Assembly: GCF_016887565.1 (NCBI RefSeq)
Contig: NZ_CP069396.1
Span: 2,259,001-2,323,000 of the forward strand
Direction: 5' to 3'
Source: Archangium violaceum
GTDB lineage: Bacteria > Myxococcota > Myxococcia > Myxococcales > Myxococcaceae
Length of the DNA stretch: 64,000 nucleotides
Within the stretch, counting starts at the first letter, position 1. The number at the start of each line of letters is the position of its first letter. The notes below the pieces were generated by a model, which had not been told where the DNA came from, made no database searches, and worked only from the letters and a program-made list of their open reading frames with translations. This document shows positions 1 to 8,611 of the stretch, piece after piece. A program made the position numbers and the translations under genes.

Positions 1-2201
1 TCAATGGCAGCCGCGGGTCCGAGGTCGACGGTGCGGATGGTGGCGTTGGGAAGGAGCACGAATGCCAGGTAGCGAAGCTCACCAGGCACTTGGGACTCGG
101 GCGTGCCGGGCTTGGGCACCACCGGGCGGTCCGTGTAGGCGACGAACTCGACGAGGGCGCCGTCTCTGGGGAGTGAGGAGGCGACGCGGTCGACGATTTG
201 CTCGGGGCCGGGGAGAGCGGTGAGGGCACGGAGGGGGGCGGAGTGTCTGGCGATTTGGGTTTCAAGGGCGTCCCCTTGTTCGGTCAGAGATTTAAGGCGC
301 TGCTGGTAGTCAGCGGGGGAGGAGGAACCGGGGCCCTGGTGCGACAGGGTGGCGAGTTGGGTGCGCAGTCCCCGCAGCCGCTCGAAGGTGTTGCGGTCCT
401 CCTCGCCGAGGCCGAAGTAGATGGTGCGGGATGTGTTGGCGGTTTCCTCGATGGAGCGGCCCTTGCGCAGCAGGACGGAGGAAAGGGCCAAGCGCCGCAC
501 GCTGGCATCACCAGGGTGCTTGCGCAGCAGGGAGTAGAGGAAGTCCTCCTCGGAGCGGAGAAGTTGCAGGAAACTCGTCAGACGCGACTCGGAAAGGTCG
601 AGTCCCTCCTGGCGCAGGCGCAACTCGGAGATGCTGAAGGCGCGCGTGAGGAGAGCGACGGACTGGACACGTTGATTCCGGGAGAGGCGGAGTTGGGCGA
701 GGCCTTTGAGCGAGGAGGCGACGTCAGGGTGCTGCTTGCCGATGGCTGTCTCCAGAATGGCGAGCGCGCGCTCATACAGTGGCTCGGCCTGGCTGTACAA
801 ACCCTGATCCCTGTAGAGGTTGGCGAGGTTGTTGAGCGAGGAGGCGACGTCAGGGTGCTGCTTGCCGAGGGCTGTCTCCAGAATGGCGAGCGCGCGCTGA
901 TACAGAGGTTCAGCCCGGCTGTACAAACCCTGATCCCTGTAGAGGTTGGCGAGGTTGTTGAGCGAGGAGGCGACGTCAGGATGCTGCTTGCCGAGGGCCA
1001 CCTCAAAGATGACAATCGCGCGCTCATACAGTGGCTCGGCTTGGCTGTACAAACCCTGCTTTCTGTAGAGGATGGCGAGGTTGTCGAGCGTTTGGGCAAC
1101 GTAAGGGTGCTGCTTGCCGAGGGCCGCTTCTCGGATGGCGAGCGCGCGCTGATACAGAGGTTCAGCCCGGCTGTACAAACCCTGCTCCTCGTAGAGGATG
1201 GCAAGGCTGTCGAGCGAGTCGGCGACGCCAGGGTGCTGCTTGCCAAGGACTGTCTCTCGAATAGCGAGCGCGCGCTCATACAGAGGCTCGGCCCGGTTGT
1301 ACAAACCCTGCTTTGCGTAGAGGATGGCGAGGTTGTTGAGTGAGGAGGCGACGTCAGGGTGCTGCTTGCCGAGAGTCGCCTCGAAAATGGCAAGCGCGCG
1401 CTCCTGTAAAGGCCCGGCCCGGCTGTACAACCCCTGCTCCCTGTAGAGGATGGCGAGATTGTTGAGCGAGGAGGCGACGTAAGGGTGCTGCTTGCCGAGG
1501 GCCGCTTCCCAAATGGCAAGCGCGCGCTCATACAGCGGCTCGGCTCGGCTGTACAACCCCTGGCCACTGTAGAGCATGGCGAGATTGTTGAGTGTTACGG
1601 CGACGGCAGAGTGCTGCTTGCCGAGGGCCGCTTCATTGATGGCGAGCGCGCGCTCCAGCAAAGGCTCGGCCCGGCTGTACAACCCCTGCTCCTTGTAGAG
1701 GCGGGCGAGGCTGTTGAGCGAGGAGGCGACGTCAGGGTGCTGCTTGCCGAGAGACTCTTCTCGAATGGCGAGCGCGCGCTCAAATAGAGGCTCGGCGCGG
1801 CTGTACATACTCTGCATCCCGCAGAGTATGGCGAGGTTGTTGAGCGAGGAGGCGACGTCGGGGTGCTGCGGGCCGAGGATCGCTTCTCGAATGGCGAGTG
1901 CACGCTGAAGGAGCGGCTCTGCACGGGCATGGTTCCCCTGCCTCAGATACAAGTCGCCCAGCAGGCTCAGGCTCGCAGCCACCTCCAGGTGCGAGTCCCC
2001 GAGTACGGCTTCTCTAAGCGTGAGCGCCTGCTCCCCCTTGGTGATTGCCTCAGTGTACTTGCCAGCCTTCTGAAGCTTTGTCGCCTCCTCGAATGCTGTC
2101 CGTGCCTTGGACAGCCGTGGCTCCAGCTGCTCCTCTCCCGCTGCCTTACCCGCAGCACAGTACAGAACGACCACTGTCATCCATCCGAGTATCCGCCACA
2201 T
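1..2201 (-). CDS. TPR-repeat protein with C-terminal CHAT-like region (3' end outside window)
   Basis: About 733 codons are visible; the gene continues beyond base 1. The ATG at 2201 has GGAGAG about 8 bases upstream and opens a hydrophobic segment (MWRILGWMTVVVLYCAAG) that looks like a signal peptide. Residues of about 40 to 500 are consecutive kinesin-light-chain-type TPRs of 42 residues with the theme SSLNNLAILYREQGLYSRAE. After about residue 620 the sequence becomes the start of a CHAT-type region (LPRDGALVEFVAYTDRPV), the caspase-like domain often found behind TPRs. TPRs bind partner proteins, and CHAT domains are predicted cysteine proteases, but the catalytic His/Cys would lie outside the window, so activity is unknown. 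The TPR call is firm and the CHAT call is inferred from the opening motif. Confidence 0.75.
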   Translation of the reverse strand, partial: MWRILGWMTVVVLYCAAGKAAGEEQLEPRLSKARTAFEEATKLQKAGKYTEAITKGEQALTLREAVLGDSHLEVAASLSLLGDLYLRQGNHARAEPLLQRALAIREAILGPQHPDVASSLNNLAILCGMQSMYSRAEPLFERALAIREESLGKQHPDVASSLNSLARLYKEQGLYSRAEPLLERALAINEAALGKQHSAVAVTLNNLAMLYSGQGLYSRAEPLYERALAIWEAALGKQHPYVASSLNNLAILYREQGLYSRAGPLQERALAIFEATLGKQHPDVASSLNNLAILYAKQGLYNRAEPLYERALAIRETVLGKQHPGVADSLDSLAILYEEQGLYSRAEPLYQRALAIREAALGKQHPYVAQTLDNLAILYRKQGLYSQAEPLYERAIVIFEVALGKQHPDVASSLNNLANLYRDQGLYSRAEPLYQRALAILETALGKQHPDVASSLNNLANLYRDQGLYSQAEPLYERALAILETAIGKQHPDVASSLKGLAQLRLSRNQRVQSVALLTRAFSISELRLRQEGLDLSESRLTSFLQLLRSEEDFLYSLLRKHPGDASVRRLALSSVLLRKGRSIEETANTSRTIYFGLGEEDRNTFERLRGLRTQLATLSHQGPGSSSPADYQQRLKSLTEQGDALETQIARHSAPLRALTALPGPEQIVDRVASSLPRDGALVEFVAYTDRPVVPKPGTPESQVPGELRYLAFVLLPNATIRTVDLGPAAAI
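708..1967 (-). repeat. Ten tandem 126-bp units encoding TPRs
   Basis: A shared core beginning gagcgaggaggcgacg recurs (with small differences in some units) at 708, 834, 960, 1086, 1212, 1338, 1464, 1590, 1716 and 1842, a strict 126-base period (42 codons). The units are close to identical in DNA and not only in protein, which points to recent duplication or gene conversion within the TPR gene. Confidence 0.9.
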
Positions 2202-2288
2202 GCTGGCTCTCCGTATTTCAATTCCGGGTCTGTCAAAGCTCGTTTCAACAGCAGGTCCACCCTCCTGGGCCAGAAGGGTGCGCCTGGT

Positions 2289-3350
2289 TCAGTACGCCCG
2301 GTTGCGCAGCAGCGCCGCCCCGGGGCTCACCCCCGCGCGCTGTACCGTGCATCGGTCCCCGTTGCCCAACTCCACTGCCTGACCCGTCTGGAAACGCCCG
2401 GGGCACTCCCGCAGGACCGTCTCGAGCGCGCGCCTGTCCCGGGTGCGAGCCATGCAGGAGGCGCCGTCGGCGGCCCAGGTCGCTTCGAACGAGGCTCGCT
2501 CCGGGTCCCACACGGCCGAGCGCTCCATCGTGGGCGCGAGCACCCCCAGCGTGTCAAACATGTCGATGGGGGTGTCCTGGCGCGTATGGCTCTGGCCATT
2601 GCCGCAGTAGTCCGCGCGAGCCATGCGCGTGCACGCCTGGTGGAGCTCGGCCAGTGAGTGCCCGTCGTGGCTCGCCCATGGCTTGTAGCCCCAGTTGATG
2701 CATTTGGTGATGACGCCATTCTCGCACGCCAGGGTGAACTTGCCCTCCACCCCCTGGTGCGCTCCGCTTGCGTCCCACACCCCGCTCACCGCCAACGCCC
2801 GCGGGTCGGGTATCTGGCTGGTGCCCACGCAGGGGTTCTCCCACCGCTGGGCCCGCGAATTCCACGCCTCAATGCGGTACCACACCAGCTCCGAGTCTGC
2901 TGGCGAGGGCTCCGCGCCGCACACCGCGACCTCCACCGGCTTGCCATCGCTGGACGTGCCCTGGAGCACCGTCCCCACCAGGCTCCGGGATGCCTCGGGC
3001 GAGGCCACCAGCCGCCCTCCCTCCAGCCGCAGCGAGGGCACCTTGGGAGACACCGGCTTCAACGGGGCCAGGTCCACCGAGACGAGCACGCTGCGCCGCT
3101 CGTCGGGCTCATGCCGGTCGCCCCAAACACGCCGGGTACCCCACAGCATGGTGCCTTGGGGCCACACGGCCCGGTTGGATGTACGGTCTTGGCAGCGCCG
3201 TGCGTACCGCTCGGCTTCGGACACCGGGGCCACGGCCAGCCCCGGGCCCGGCTTCTTCTGCGTGGGGGCACTCGGCTCGCCGGCAAACGCGGGCCCGGCG
3301 AGGACAAGGAACAAGCCGCCAAGTACGGACTTCCTCATCACGCTCTTCAT
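2289..3350 (-). CDS. ADYC domain-containing exported protein
   Basis: 353 residues. The ATG at 3350 has GGAGG 7 bases upstream and is followed by a signal peptide (RKSVLGGLFLVLAGPAFAG, cleavage near residue 24). The mature protein is cysteine-rich, with the family hallmark ARADYCGNGQSH near residue 245 and further Cys residues that probably form disulfides. ADYC proteins are named for this motif, are common in myxobacteria, and have no established function. The gene lies 87 bases left of the TPR-CHAT gene start and downstream of the large kinase, all on the same strand. Export is supported by the signal sequence; a role is not predicted. Confidence 0.75.
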   Translation of the reverse strand: MKSVMRKSVLGGLFLVLAGPAFAGEPSAPTQKKPGPGLAVAPVSEAERYARRCQDRTSNRAVWPQGTMLWGTRRVWGDRHEPDERRSVLVSVDLAPLKPVSPKVPSLRLEGGRLVASPEASRSLVGTVLQGTSSDGKPVEVAVCGAEPSPADSELVWYRIEAWNSRAQRWENPCVGTSQIPDPRALAVSGVWDASGAHQGVEGKFTLACENGVITKCINWGYKPWASHDGHSLAELHQACTRMARADYCGNGQSHTRQDTPIDMFDTLGVLAPTMERSAVWDPERASFEATWAADGASCMARTRDRRALETVLRECPGRFQTGQAVELGNGDRCTVQRAGVSPGAALLRNRAY

Positions 3351-3449
3351 GGCATTCCTCCCGTGGGGAGCGCTGGCGGCAGGCCAGTGTCCTCCCTTCT
3401 GTTGGGCTAGACACAGGCACGCGGCGGGCTATGCACGAATTCGTACCTG

Positions 3450-6400
3450 CTACGGCCGAGGGGCGAATGGCGCACAGACGCGCACGCCAATGAGGACGTC
3501 ACGCTGGGTCGGATCGCCCGCCGTGCGGTTGGCGACGCGGGCGCCAAACTGGTCGTAGTACCAGGCGCCTCCACGCAGGACGATGCGGCCGAGGTCCGCC
3601 GTCGCCGGCCTTGTCAGCTCGAACGCGTTGCCCGCCATGTCGAGCAGACCGAAGGGACTCGCCGAGGCCGGATGGGCGCCGACCTCGTCGGGTCCGAAGG
3701 ACCTCCGCCCGTACGTCACATCGATGTTGACGTCGTCGGGCTCCAGTCGGTCGCCATGAGGGTAGGTGCGGCCGTCGGCGCCCCGGGCGGCGCGCTCCCA
3801 TTCGCGCTCACTGCACAGGCGCGCCCCGGGCAGCCGCCCGGACTGGTCGAGCCAGTAGAAGTACCCCTGGAGGTCATCGGCCGAGACGCCAGTCAGGGGC
3901 AGCTTGCGCCAATCCACCGTCTGTCGCTCCTCGCGGCCGGGGTAGCGGATCGGCTCCCCCTCGTGTGCTGTGAGGACGAGGTCGCTGGAGCGGCGGAAGG
4001 AAAAGGTCCAGCCTCCTCCTGGTTGCTGCCGCAGGGTGACGGCGCCGGCGGTGCTGAAATGTGGCTGCTCGAGGACGCGCCGGGCCTCGGCCCCGGGGGG
4101 CAGCGTGTCGAGGTAGTCCAGCCAGTCCTGGAACGTCACCTCCCTGCGCCCGATGAGGTACCCCTCGCCGAAGCAGACGCGGTGCAGCGGCGCGGCGGTC
4201 ATGAAGAGCCGAACCTGCTCCGGGTCGGCGCTGCCCAGCAGGAAGCAGCCGGGAGGAATGTAGACATGGCCCTCGGGCACGGCCTCGGGGAGCACGAGGT
4301 GAAGCCGCTCGCGCCCGCCGCGCGTGAGCAGCAGGGGCAGGTCGACGGGTGCACGGCCAGGACGCGTCACGCGCAGGTGATAGGAGCCCGCGGGGAGCGA
4401 CGCGGGGGAGAGGGGCGTGGGACCGAGCTCGCTGACGGGCTCGCGGCGCAGCACCCCCTGGGCGTCGCTGACGTAGCGCTCGATGGCGACCTTCGCGCCA
4501 GGGGGCTCGGTCACCAGCTCGAGCTCGGCTGGGGCCGACACCCGCTGCCGCCACTGCGCTCCATCCCTGGCATCTTCGATCAGGTGCTCCAGGCGCTGTC
4601 GCAGCTCCTCCTGCGCACCTTGCCGGTGGAAGCTCTCGGCGAGCAGCAGGCGCTCATAGGTGGCCTCCAGAAGCAACTGGCGCGCCTGGCCCTGAGCGCG
4701 CCCGCGCTCAAGCGCCCGCTCCAGGGCGCGGGTGGCGCGAGCATAGGCACCCTCCGCCTGTGTGAGCAGGGCGAGTGTCTCACTCCAACGTTGCTCGGCG
4801 GTGGGCCGGGAGTACTGGGAACCCGGTGCCGCGGCCAGGGGTGAGGAGGCAATGGGCTGTTCGTCGAACTGCGCGAGTGCCTCCTCCCGGCGTGCTTGCA
4901 CCTGCGCCCCGAGGGTACGGCCCATGGCGAGCGCCTCCCGTGCCTCCTGGAGACGCTCGGAGACGAAGCTCACGTCGGCCAGGTACTCCCTCAGGCGGAG
5001 GGCGCCATAGATGACGGCGGGCGCGAGCAGTACCAGCAACAGGACCAGGCGCCGTCCCCAGCGCTGGCGCCTCGCGGCGCGGGAGGAGGCGAGCAGGAAG
5101 GCCCGCTCGCGCCCCCCCAGCGTGGAGGCGTCCAGCGGGTGGGCCTCGTCGAGCTGACGCTGGCCCCACAGCGCCTCCCGGGGACGCGACAGGCGCTCCC
5201 ATTCGGCGCTCGCCGCCTCGATGCGCTGGCGCACCGCGCGGTGGCCGATGTCGTTGTCGAGCCAGTTGCGCAGCGTGCCCCAGCGGGTGAGGAGCGAGTC
5301 GTGGGCGATTTGATACCGGGCCTCGCCCGCCGCGGTGCTCGCGTGCAGCAGCCGGCCCTCGACGAGCACGCGCAGGGCGGCGCTGGTGGCCGCGTCCTCC
5401 GCCGTGCCGAGCTCCCGCTCACCCCGCTCTCCGCGCGTGCCCTCGGCCGTCACCAGCCGCAGCAGCAGCCGCCGTGCCGCCTGCAGCCCGGCCGGATCGA
5501 GGCGCGCGAGCACCCCGTCCGCGTGCCGCGACAGCGCTCCGGCCACCCCGCCCATCTCCTCGAGGGCCGTCCGGGTGATGCGGCCGTGCACCGGATCGTG
5601 CCGCCGCCAGAGCTCGGTGAGCGCGAACTGGAGCAGCGGCAGGCTGCCCGCGCCCTGCGCCGTGGACGAAATGAGTGTCTGGATGAGCTCGTCGGACTCG
5701 AAGACGACGCCCTGGCCACGAGCGGGGCCGACGATGGCCTCGCGCATGCCCTCGGCGCTCAGCGGCCGCAGGATGTAGAGTCCCCGCTCGGCCTCGTCGC
5801 CCAGCCCTGGCAGTGCGCACACGCGTGTGAGGAAGTCGCCGCGCACCGCCAGCAACACGCGCACCCCGGCGGAGGGCAGGGCCAGCTCGCCCAGCAGCAG
5901 GGCGAAGCGCTCCGCCTGCTCGGGCTCGGCCAGGGTGATGAGCTCCTCGAGCTGGTCGATGAACAGCAGGAGCGCGCGCCGGCCCTCGTGCGCCTCGCGC
6001 AGCGCCTGCCCGAAGCCGGTGGGAGTGGAGGAGAATGCCTCGAAGAGCTCGGCCTCCTTGCGACGCAGCAGGGGCGCGAGCGCGGCGGCCAGGGACTGCA
6101 GCGGGCGGCGGCCGGGGCAGAGCGTCACCGTGGTGCACTCGCGGCCCTGGTCCAGCTCGCCGAGGGCCACCCGGGGTAGCACGCCAGCGCGGCACAGCGA
6201 GGACTTGCCCACCCCGGAGTCCCCGGCGACGAGTACCAGGGACTGGCGCTGGAGGCGCTCGAGCAGGGCGCGGATGTCGTCGTCGCGTCCGAAGAAGAGC
6301 GCCCGGTGGTTGGCCTCGAAGGGGGCGAGGCCGCGGTAGGGATTGCCGGTGGCCAGGGGCGCGGACGCGTTGTCCTTCTCCAGCCGCTCCAGCAACTCGC

Positions 6401-7508
6401 AGATCCGTTCGGCCGAGGCGAAGCGCTCGGAGGGGTCGGGCGCCAGGCACTGGTGGATGAGCGCGGCGAAGTCCGGATCCATGCCCTCGGCGAGCCCGGC
6501 CGGTACAGGGGCGTCGTGCGGCTCCTGGGCGGGAGCCCGGCGGCTGAGGCGGGCGAGCAGCTCCTCCTGGGCGCGTGGCAGCCGGTCCGTGCACAGCTCA
6601 TGGAGCACGAGGCCCAGGGAATAGATGTCACTGCGAGGCGTGGCCGAATCGCCGCTCAGGAGCTCGGGGGCCATGTAGCGCGGCGTGCCCGCGAAGAGCG
6701 GTTCGCCCGAGCGCAGCGAGTCGGCGCTACGGTCGAAGCGCTCGGCCAGGCCGAAGTCGAGCAGCTTCACGTCGCTCTGCTCGGTGACGAGGGCGTTGGA
6801 AGGTTTGATGTCGCGGTGCAGCACCCCGTGGCGATGCGCCGCCGCCAGCCCCCGGGCCAGGCCGAGCCCCAGCGTGAGCACCCGCCGCCAGGGCACCGGT
6901 CGGGGCAGCTTCGCCAGGCTCTGACCAACGACATACTCGGAGACGATGTACGCGTGCCCCTCGATTTCACCGACGCGGAAGACGGTGACGACATTGGGAT
7001 GCTGCAGGCGGGCGATGGCGCGGGCCTCGGCCTCGAAGTGCGCGCGGACCTGGGGGGAGGGGTGCTCGGAGGCGATGAACTTCACCGCCACGAGCCGCTC
7101 CAGGGAGGTGTCCTGCGCCAGGTAGACGACGCCCATGCCGCCTCGGCCGATGGGGCGCATGAGGCAGAACTCGTCGAACCGGGAGGGAGGAAACCAGGGA
7201 TTGCTGTCTGGCGGCGCTCCACCGGGCGCGGTGCTGCCGCCCGGATCCGCTCTCTCCATCGTGGAGGTGCTGTCGTCCAGGGGTTGCTTCTTCGCCTCGG
7301 GGGGAACGCCTTGCACCGCCAGGCCGCCGCGCGCGACCGTGGCGAGCAGGGCACGGCAATCATTGCACTGGGCGGCGTGGCGATGGGCGCGCGCCAGCTG
7401 CTCTTCCGGCAGCCGGCCCTCCATCAGCTCCACCATCAGCTCGTCGGTGAGGCAGTCGCCCTTGTCGGGTCCGGCCTTGGGTGAGTCTTTCGGTCTCACG
7501 GAGCTCAT
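3450..7508 (-). CDS. Multidomain Ser/Thr kinase: zinc anti-sigma-like motif, kinase, STAND NTPase, PEGA and FGE-sulfatase domains
   Basis: 1352 residues. Order: (1) residues 19-51 carry Cys19, His44, Cys48 and Cys51 in the H-X3-C-X2-C arrangement of zinc-binding anti-sigma domains. (2) Kinase, about 111-385: GRGGMGVVY, Lys143, GVLHRDIKPSN, LLDFGL and APELL, so all catalytic motifs are intact. (3) nSTAND1-type NTPase, about 395-800: NPYRGLAPFEA, Walker A GDSGVGKSS, Walker B LLLFIDQLEEL. (4) One membrane segment, LVLLLVLLAPAVIYGAL, near 850. (5) A PEGA-like segment (ELVTEPPGAKVAI). (6) C-terminal formylglycine-generating-enzyme/SUMF1-like domain (PLTGVSADDLQGYFYWL, LLDMAGNAFEL, LRGGAWYY). Such domains in kinases often serve as binding modules; the catalytic cysteine pair of true FGE is not evident. 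It is divergent, 85 bases away, from a sigma-like gene, suggesting it senses a signal and controls that factor. No clear ribosome binding site precedes the ATG. Confidence 0.85.
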   Translation of the reverse strand: MSSVRPKDSPKAGPDKGDCLTDELMVELMEGRLPEEQLARAHRHAAQCNDCRALLATVARGGLAVQGVPPEAKKQPLDDSTSTMERADPGGSTAPGGAPPDSNPWFPPSRFDEFCLMRPIGRGGMGVVYLAQDTSLERLVAVKFIASEHPSPQVRAHFEAEARAIARLQHPNVVTVFRVGEIEGHAYIVSEYVVGQSLAKLPRPVPWRRVLTLGLGLARGLAAAHRHGVLHRDIKPSNALVTEQSDVKLLDFGLAERFDRSADSLRSGEPLFAGTPRYMAPELLSGDSATPRSDIYSLGLVLHELCTDRLPRAQEELLARLSRRAPAQEPHDAPVPAGLAEGMDPDFAALIHQCLAPDPSERFASAERICELLERLEKDNASAPLATGNPYRGLAPFEANHRALFFGRDDDIRALLERLQRQSLVLVAGDSGVGKSSLCRAGVLPRVALGELDQGRECTTVTLCPGRRPLQSLAAALAPLLRRKEAELFEAFSSTPTGFGQALREAHEGRRALLLFIDQLEELITLAEPEQAERFALLLGELALPSAGVRVLLAVRGDFLTRVCALPGLGDEAERGLYILRPLSAEGMREAIVGPARGQGVVFESDELIQTLISSTAQGAGSLPLLQFALTELWRRHDPVHGRITRTALEEMGGVAGALSRHADGVLARLDPAGLQAARRLLLRLVTAEGTRGERGERELGTAEDAATSAALRVLVEGRLLHASTAAGEARYQIAHDSLLTRWGTLRNWLDNDIGHRAVRQRIEAASAEWERLSRPREALWGQRQLDEAHPLDASTLGGRERAFLLASSRAARRQRWGRRLVLLLVLLAPAVIYGALRLREYLADVSFVSERLQEAREALAMGRTLGAQVQARREEALAQFDEQPIASSPLAAAPGSQYSRPTAEQRWSETLALLTQAEGAYARATRALERALERGRAQGQARQLLLEATYERLLLAESFHRQGAQEELRQRLEHLIEDARDGAQWRQRVSAPAELELVTEPPGAKVAIERYVSDAQGVLRREPVSELGPTPLSPASLPAGSYHLRVTRPGRAPVDLPLLLTRGGRERLHLVLPEAVPEGHVYIPPGCFLLGSADPEQVRLFMTAAPLHRVCFGEGYLIGRREVTFQDWLDYLDTLPPGAEARRVLEQPHFSTAGAVTLRQQPGGGWTFSFRRSSDLVLTAHEGEPIRYPGREERQTVDWRKLPLTGVSADDLQGYFYWLDQSGRLPGARLCSEREWERAARGADGRTYPHGDRLEPDDVNIDVTYGRRSFGPDEVGAHPASASPFGLLDMAGNAFELTRPATADLGRIVLRGGAWYYDQFGARVANRTAGDPTQRDVLIGVRVCAPFAPRP

Positions 7509-7593
7509 CGACGTGGATTCCGGTGAGGACTCAAGGGTTGTTCAGCGGGACCCGGCTCATGGTGCGGCGAGACGGGATGCTAGGCTGTGGATC

Positions 7594-8514
7594 ATGACAC
7601 AGCCGTCGGAACTGGTCGCCACGTTTCTCGCCCACACGGGAGGGCGCCTCGAGGCATCCGCGGAGGCCGACGCACTGGAGGGCCTGCTGCGCCGCGTGTG
7701 GGAGGATGCCCGCGCCCAGTGGCCAGAGGTGGAGCTGCCCGCCGAGAGGTTCATCCGACACCTGGCCGAGCGGCTGCCGGAGGCGGGTTCCGACGGGCAG
7801 ATCGGGCCTCGGCTCGAACAACTGTCCTTGCCAGAACTCTATCTCGCGTGTGCGTGTGTGCAGGGGATTGCCGAGGCTACCGTGGCCTTTGATAGACACT
7901 ACCTGTCGAGGTTGCCAGGGCTGCTTGGATACTTGAGGCAGCCAGCGGCAATCATCGACGAGGTCTGTCAGCTGACGCGGGTGAAGCTCCTGGTCCACAC
8001 CCCCGAGGGGGCGCCCCGGCTCAATGACTACACGGGCCAGGGTTCGTTGTTGAGCTGGGTGCGAATCACCGCGGTGCGCATTGCCCTCAGGGTGTGTGGC
8101 TTGGACAAGCCCGCGCCTGACGAGGGCGTGGTGGAGGTGCTCGAGTCGCTACCAGCGCCGGGAGATGTGGAGTTGGACCTCATCCGGCGGCGCCATCACG
8201 CCGAGTTCCGCCAGGCTGTCCGCGAGGCTTTCGCCGCGCTGTCGATGGATGAGCGGCACCTGTTGCGGCTCCATGTCGTGGACCAGCTGTCGACGGTCGA
8301 GCTGGGAGCGCTGTTTCGCGTGAACCAGTCCACGGTCTCTCGCTGGTTGAAGAGTGTGCGGCAGACGGTCTTCAACGAGACCCGGCGTCGGCTGCAGGCG
8401 CGGCTGGGGCTTTCCGCGCGAGACTTCCAGAGCTTCCTGGGCGCTCTGGACAGCCAGCTCGAGCTGGGCATCAGCCTGATTTTCGGCGAGGAGGACGCGC
8501 AGGCCCGCAAGTGA
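7594..8514 (+). CDS. Sigma-70 family-like transcription factor paired with divergent kinase
   Basis: 306 residues from the ATG at 7594. In-frame codons extend upstream but run into the divergent kinase gene, so this start is preferred. The middle carries a segment resembling sigma region 2 (TGQGSLLSWVRITAVRIAL), and the C-terminal third is a sigma region-4-like helix-turn-helix: ALSMDERHLLRLHVVDQLST followed by VELGALFRVNQSTVSRWLKS. The long N-terminal half is alpha-helical without a recognised domain. Proteins of this form usually neighbour Ser/Thr kinases in myxobacteria, as here. Promoter targets are unknown; the regulatory link to the kinase is inferred from its anti-sigma-like zinc motif. 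Confidence 0.75.
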   Translation: MTQPSELVATFLAHTGGRLEASAEADALEGLLRRVWEDARAQWPEVELPAERFIRHLAERLPEAGSDGQIGPRLEQLSLPELYLACACVQGIAEATVAFDRHYLSRLPGLLGYLRQPAAIIDEVCQLTRVKLLVHTPEGAPRLNDYTGQGSLLSWVRITAVRIALRVCGLDKPAPDEGVVEVLESLPAPGDVELDLIRRRHHAEFRQAVREAFAALSMDERHLLRLHVVDQLSTVELGALFRVNQSTVSRWLKSVRQTVFNETRRRLQARLGLSARDFQSFLGALDSQLELGISLIFGEEDAQARK

Positions 8515-8611
8515 GCTCCGGCAGGAGAAAGTGTGGTTCACTCGGCGCGGGATGAATGGCATGCGAAGGACTTCACGAGGTCGGAGCGGCGGGATTGGAG
8601 GCGGAGAGGGC

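Noticed and set aside
198-1343. Long plus-strand open frame across the TPR repeats
   Set aside because: Antisense shadow of a repetitive, GC-rich TPR gene; the minus frame has clear TPR motifs, a start and a ribosome binding site.
4896-6179. 427-codon plus-strand open frame opposite the large kinase
   Set aside because: Antisense of the STAND NTPase region; no recognisable domain or start signal.
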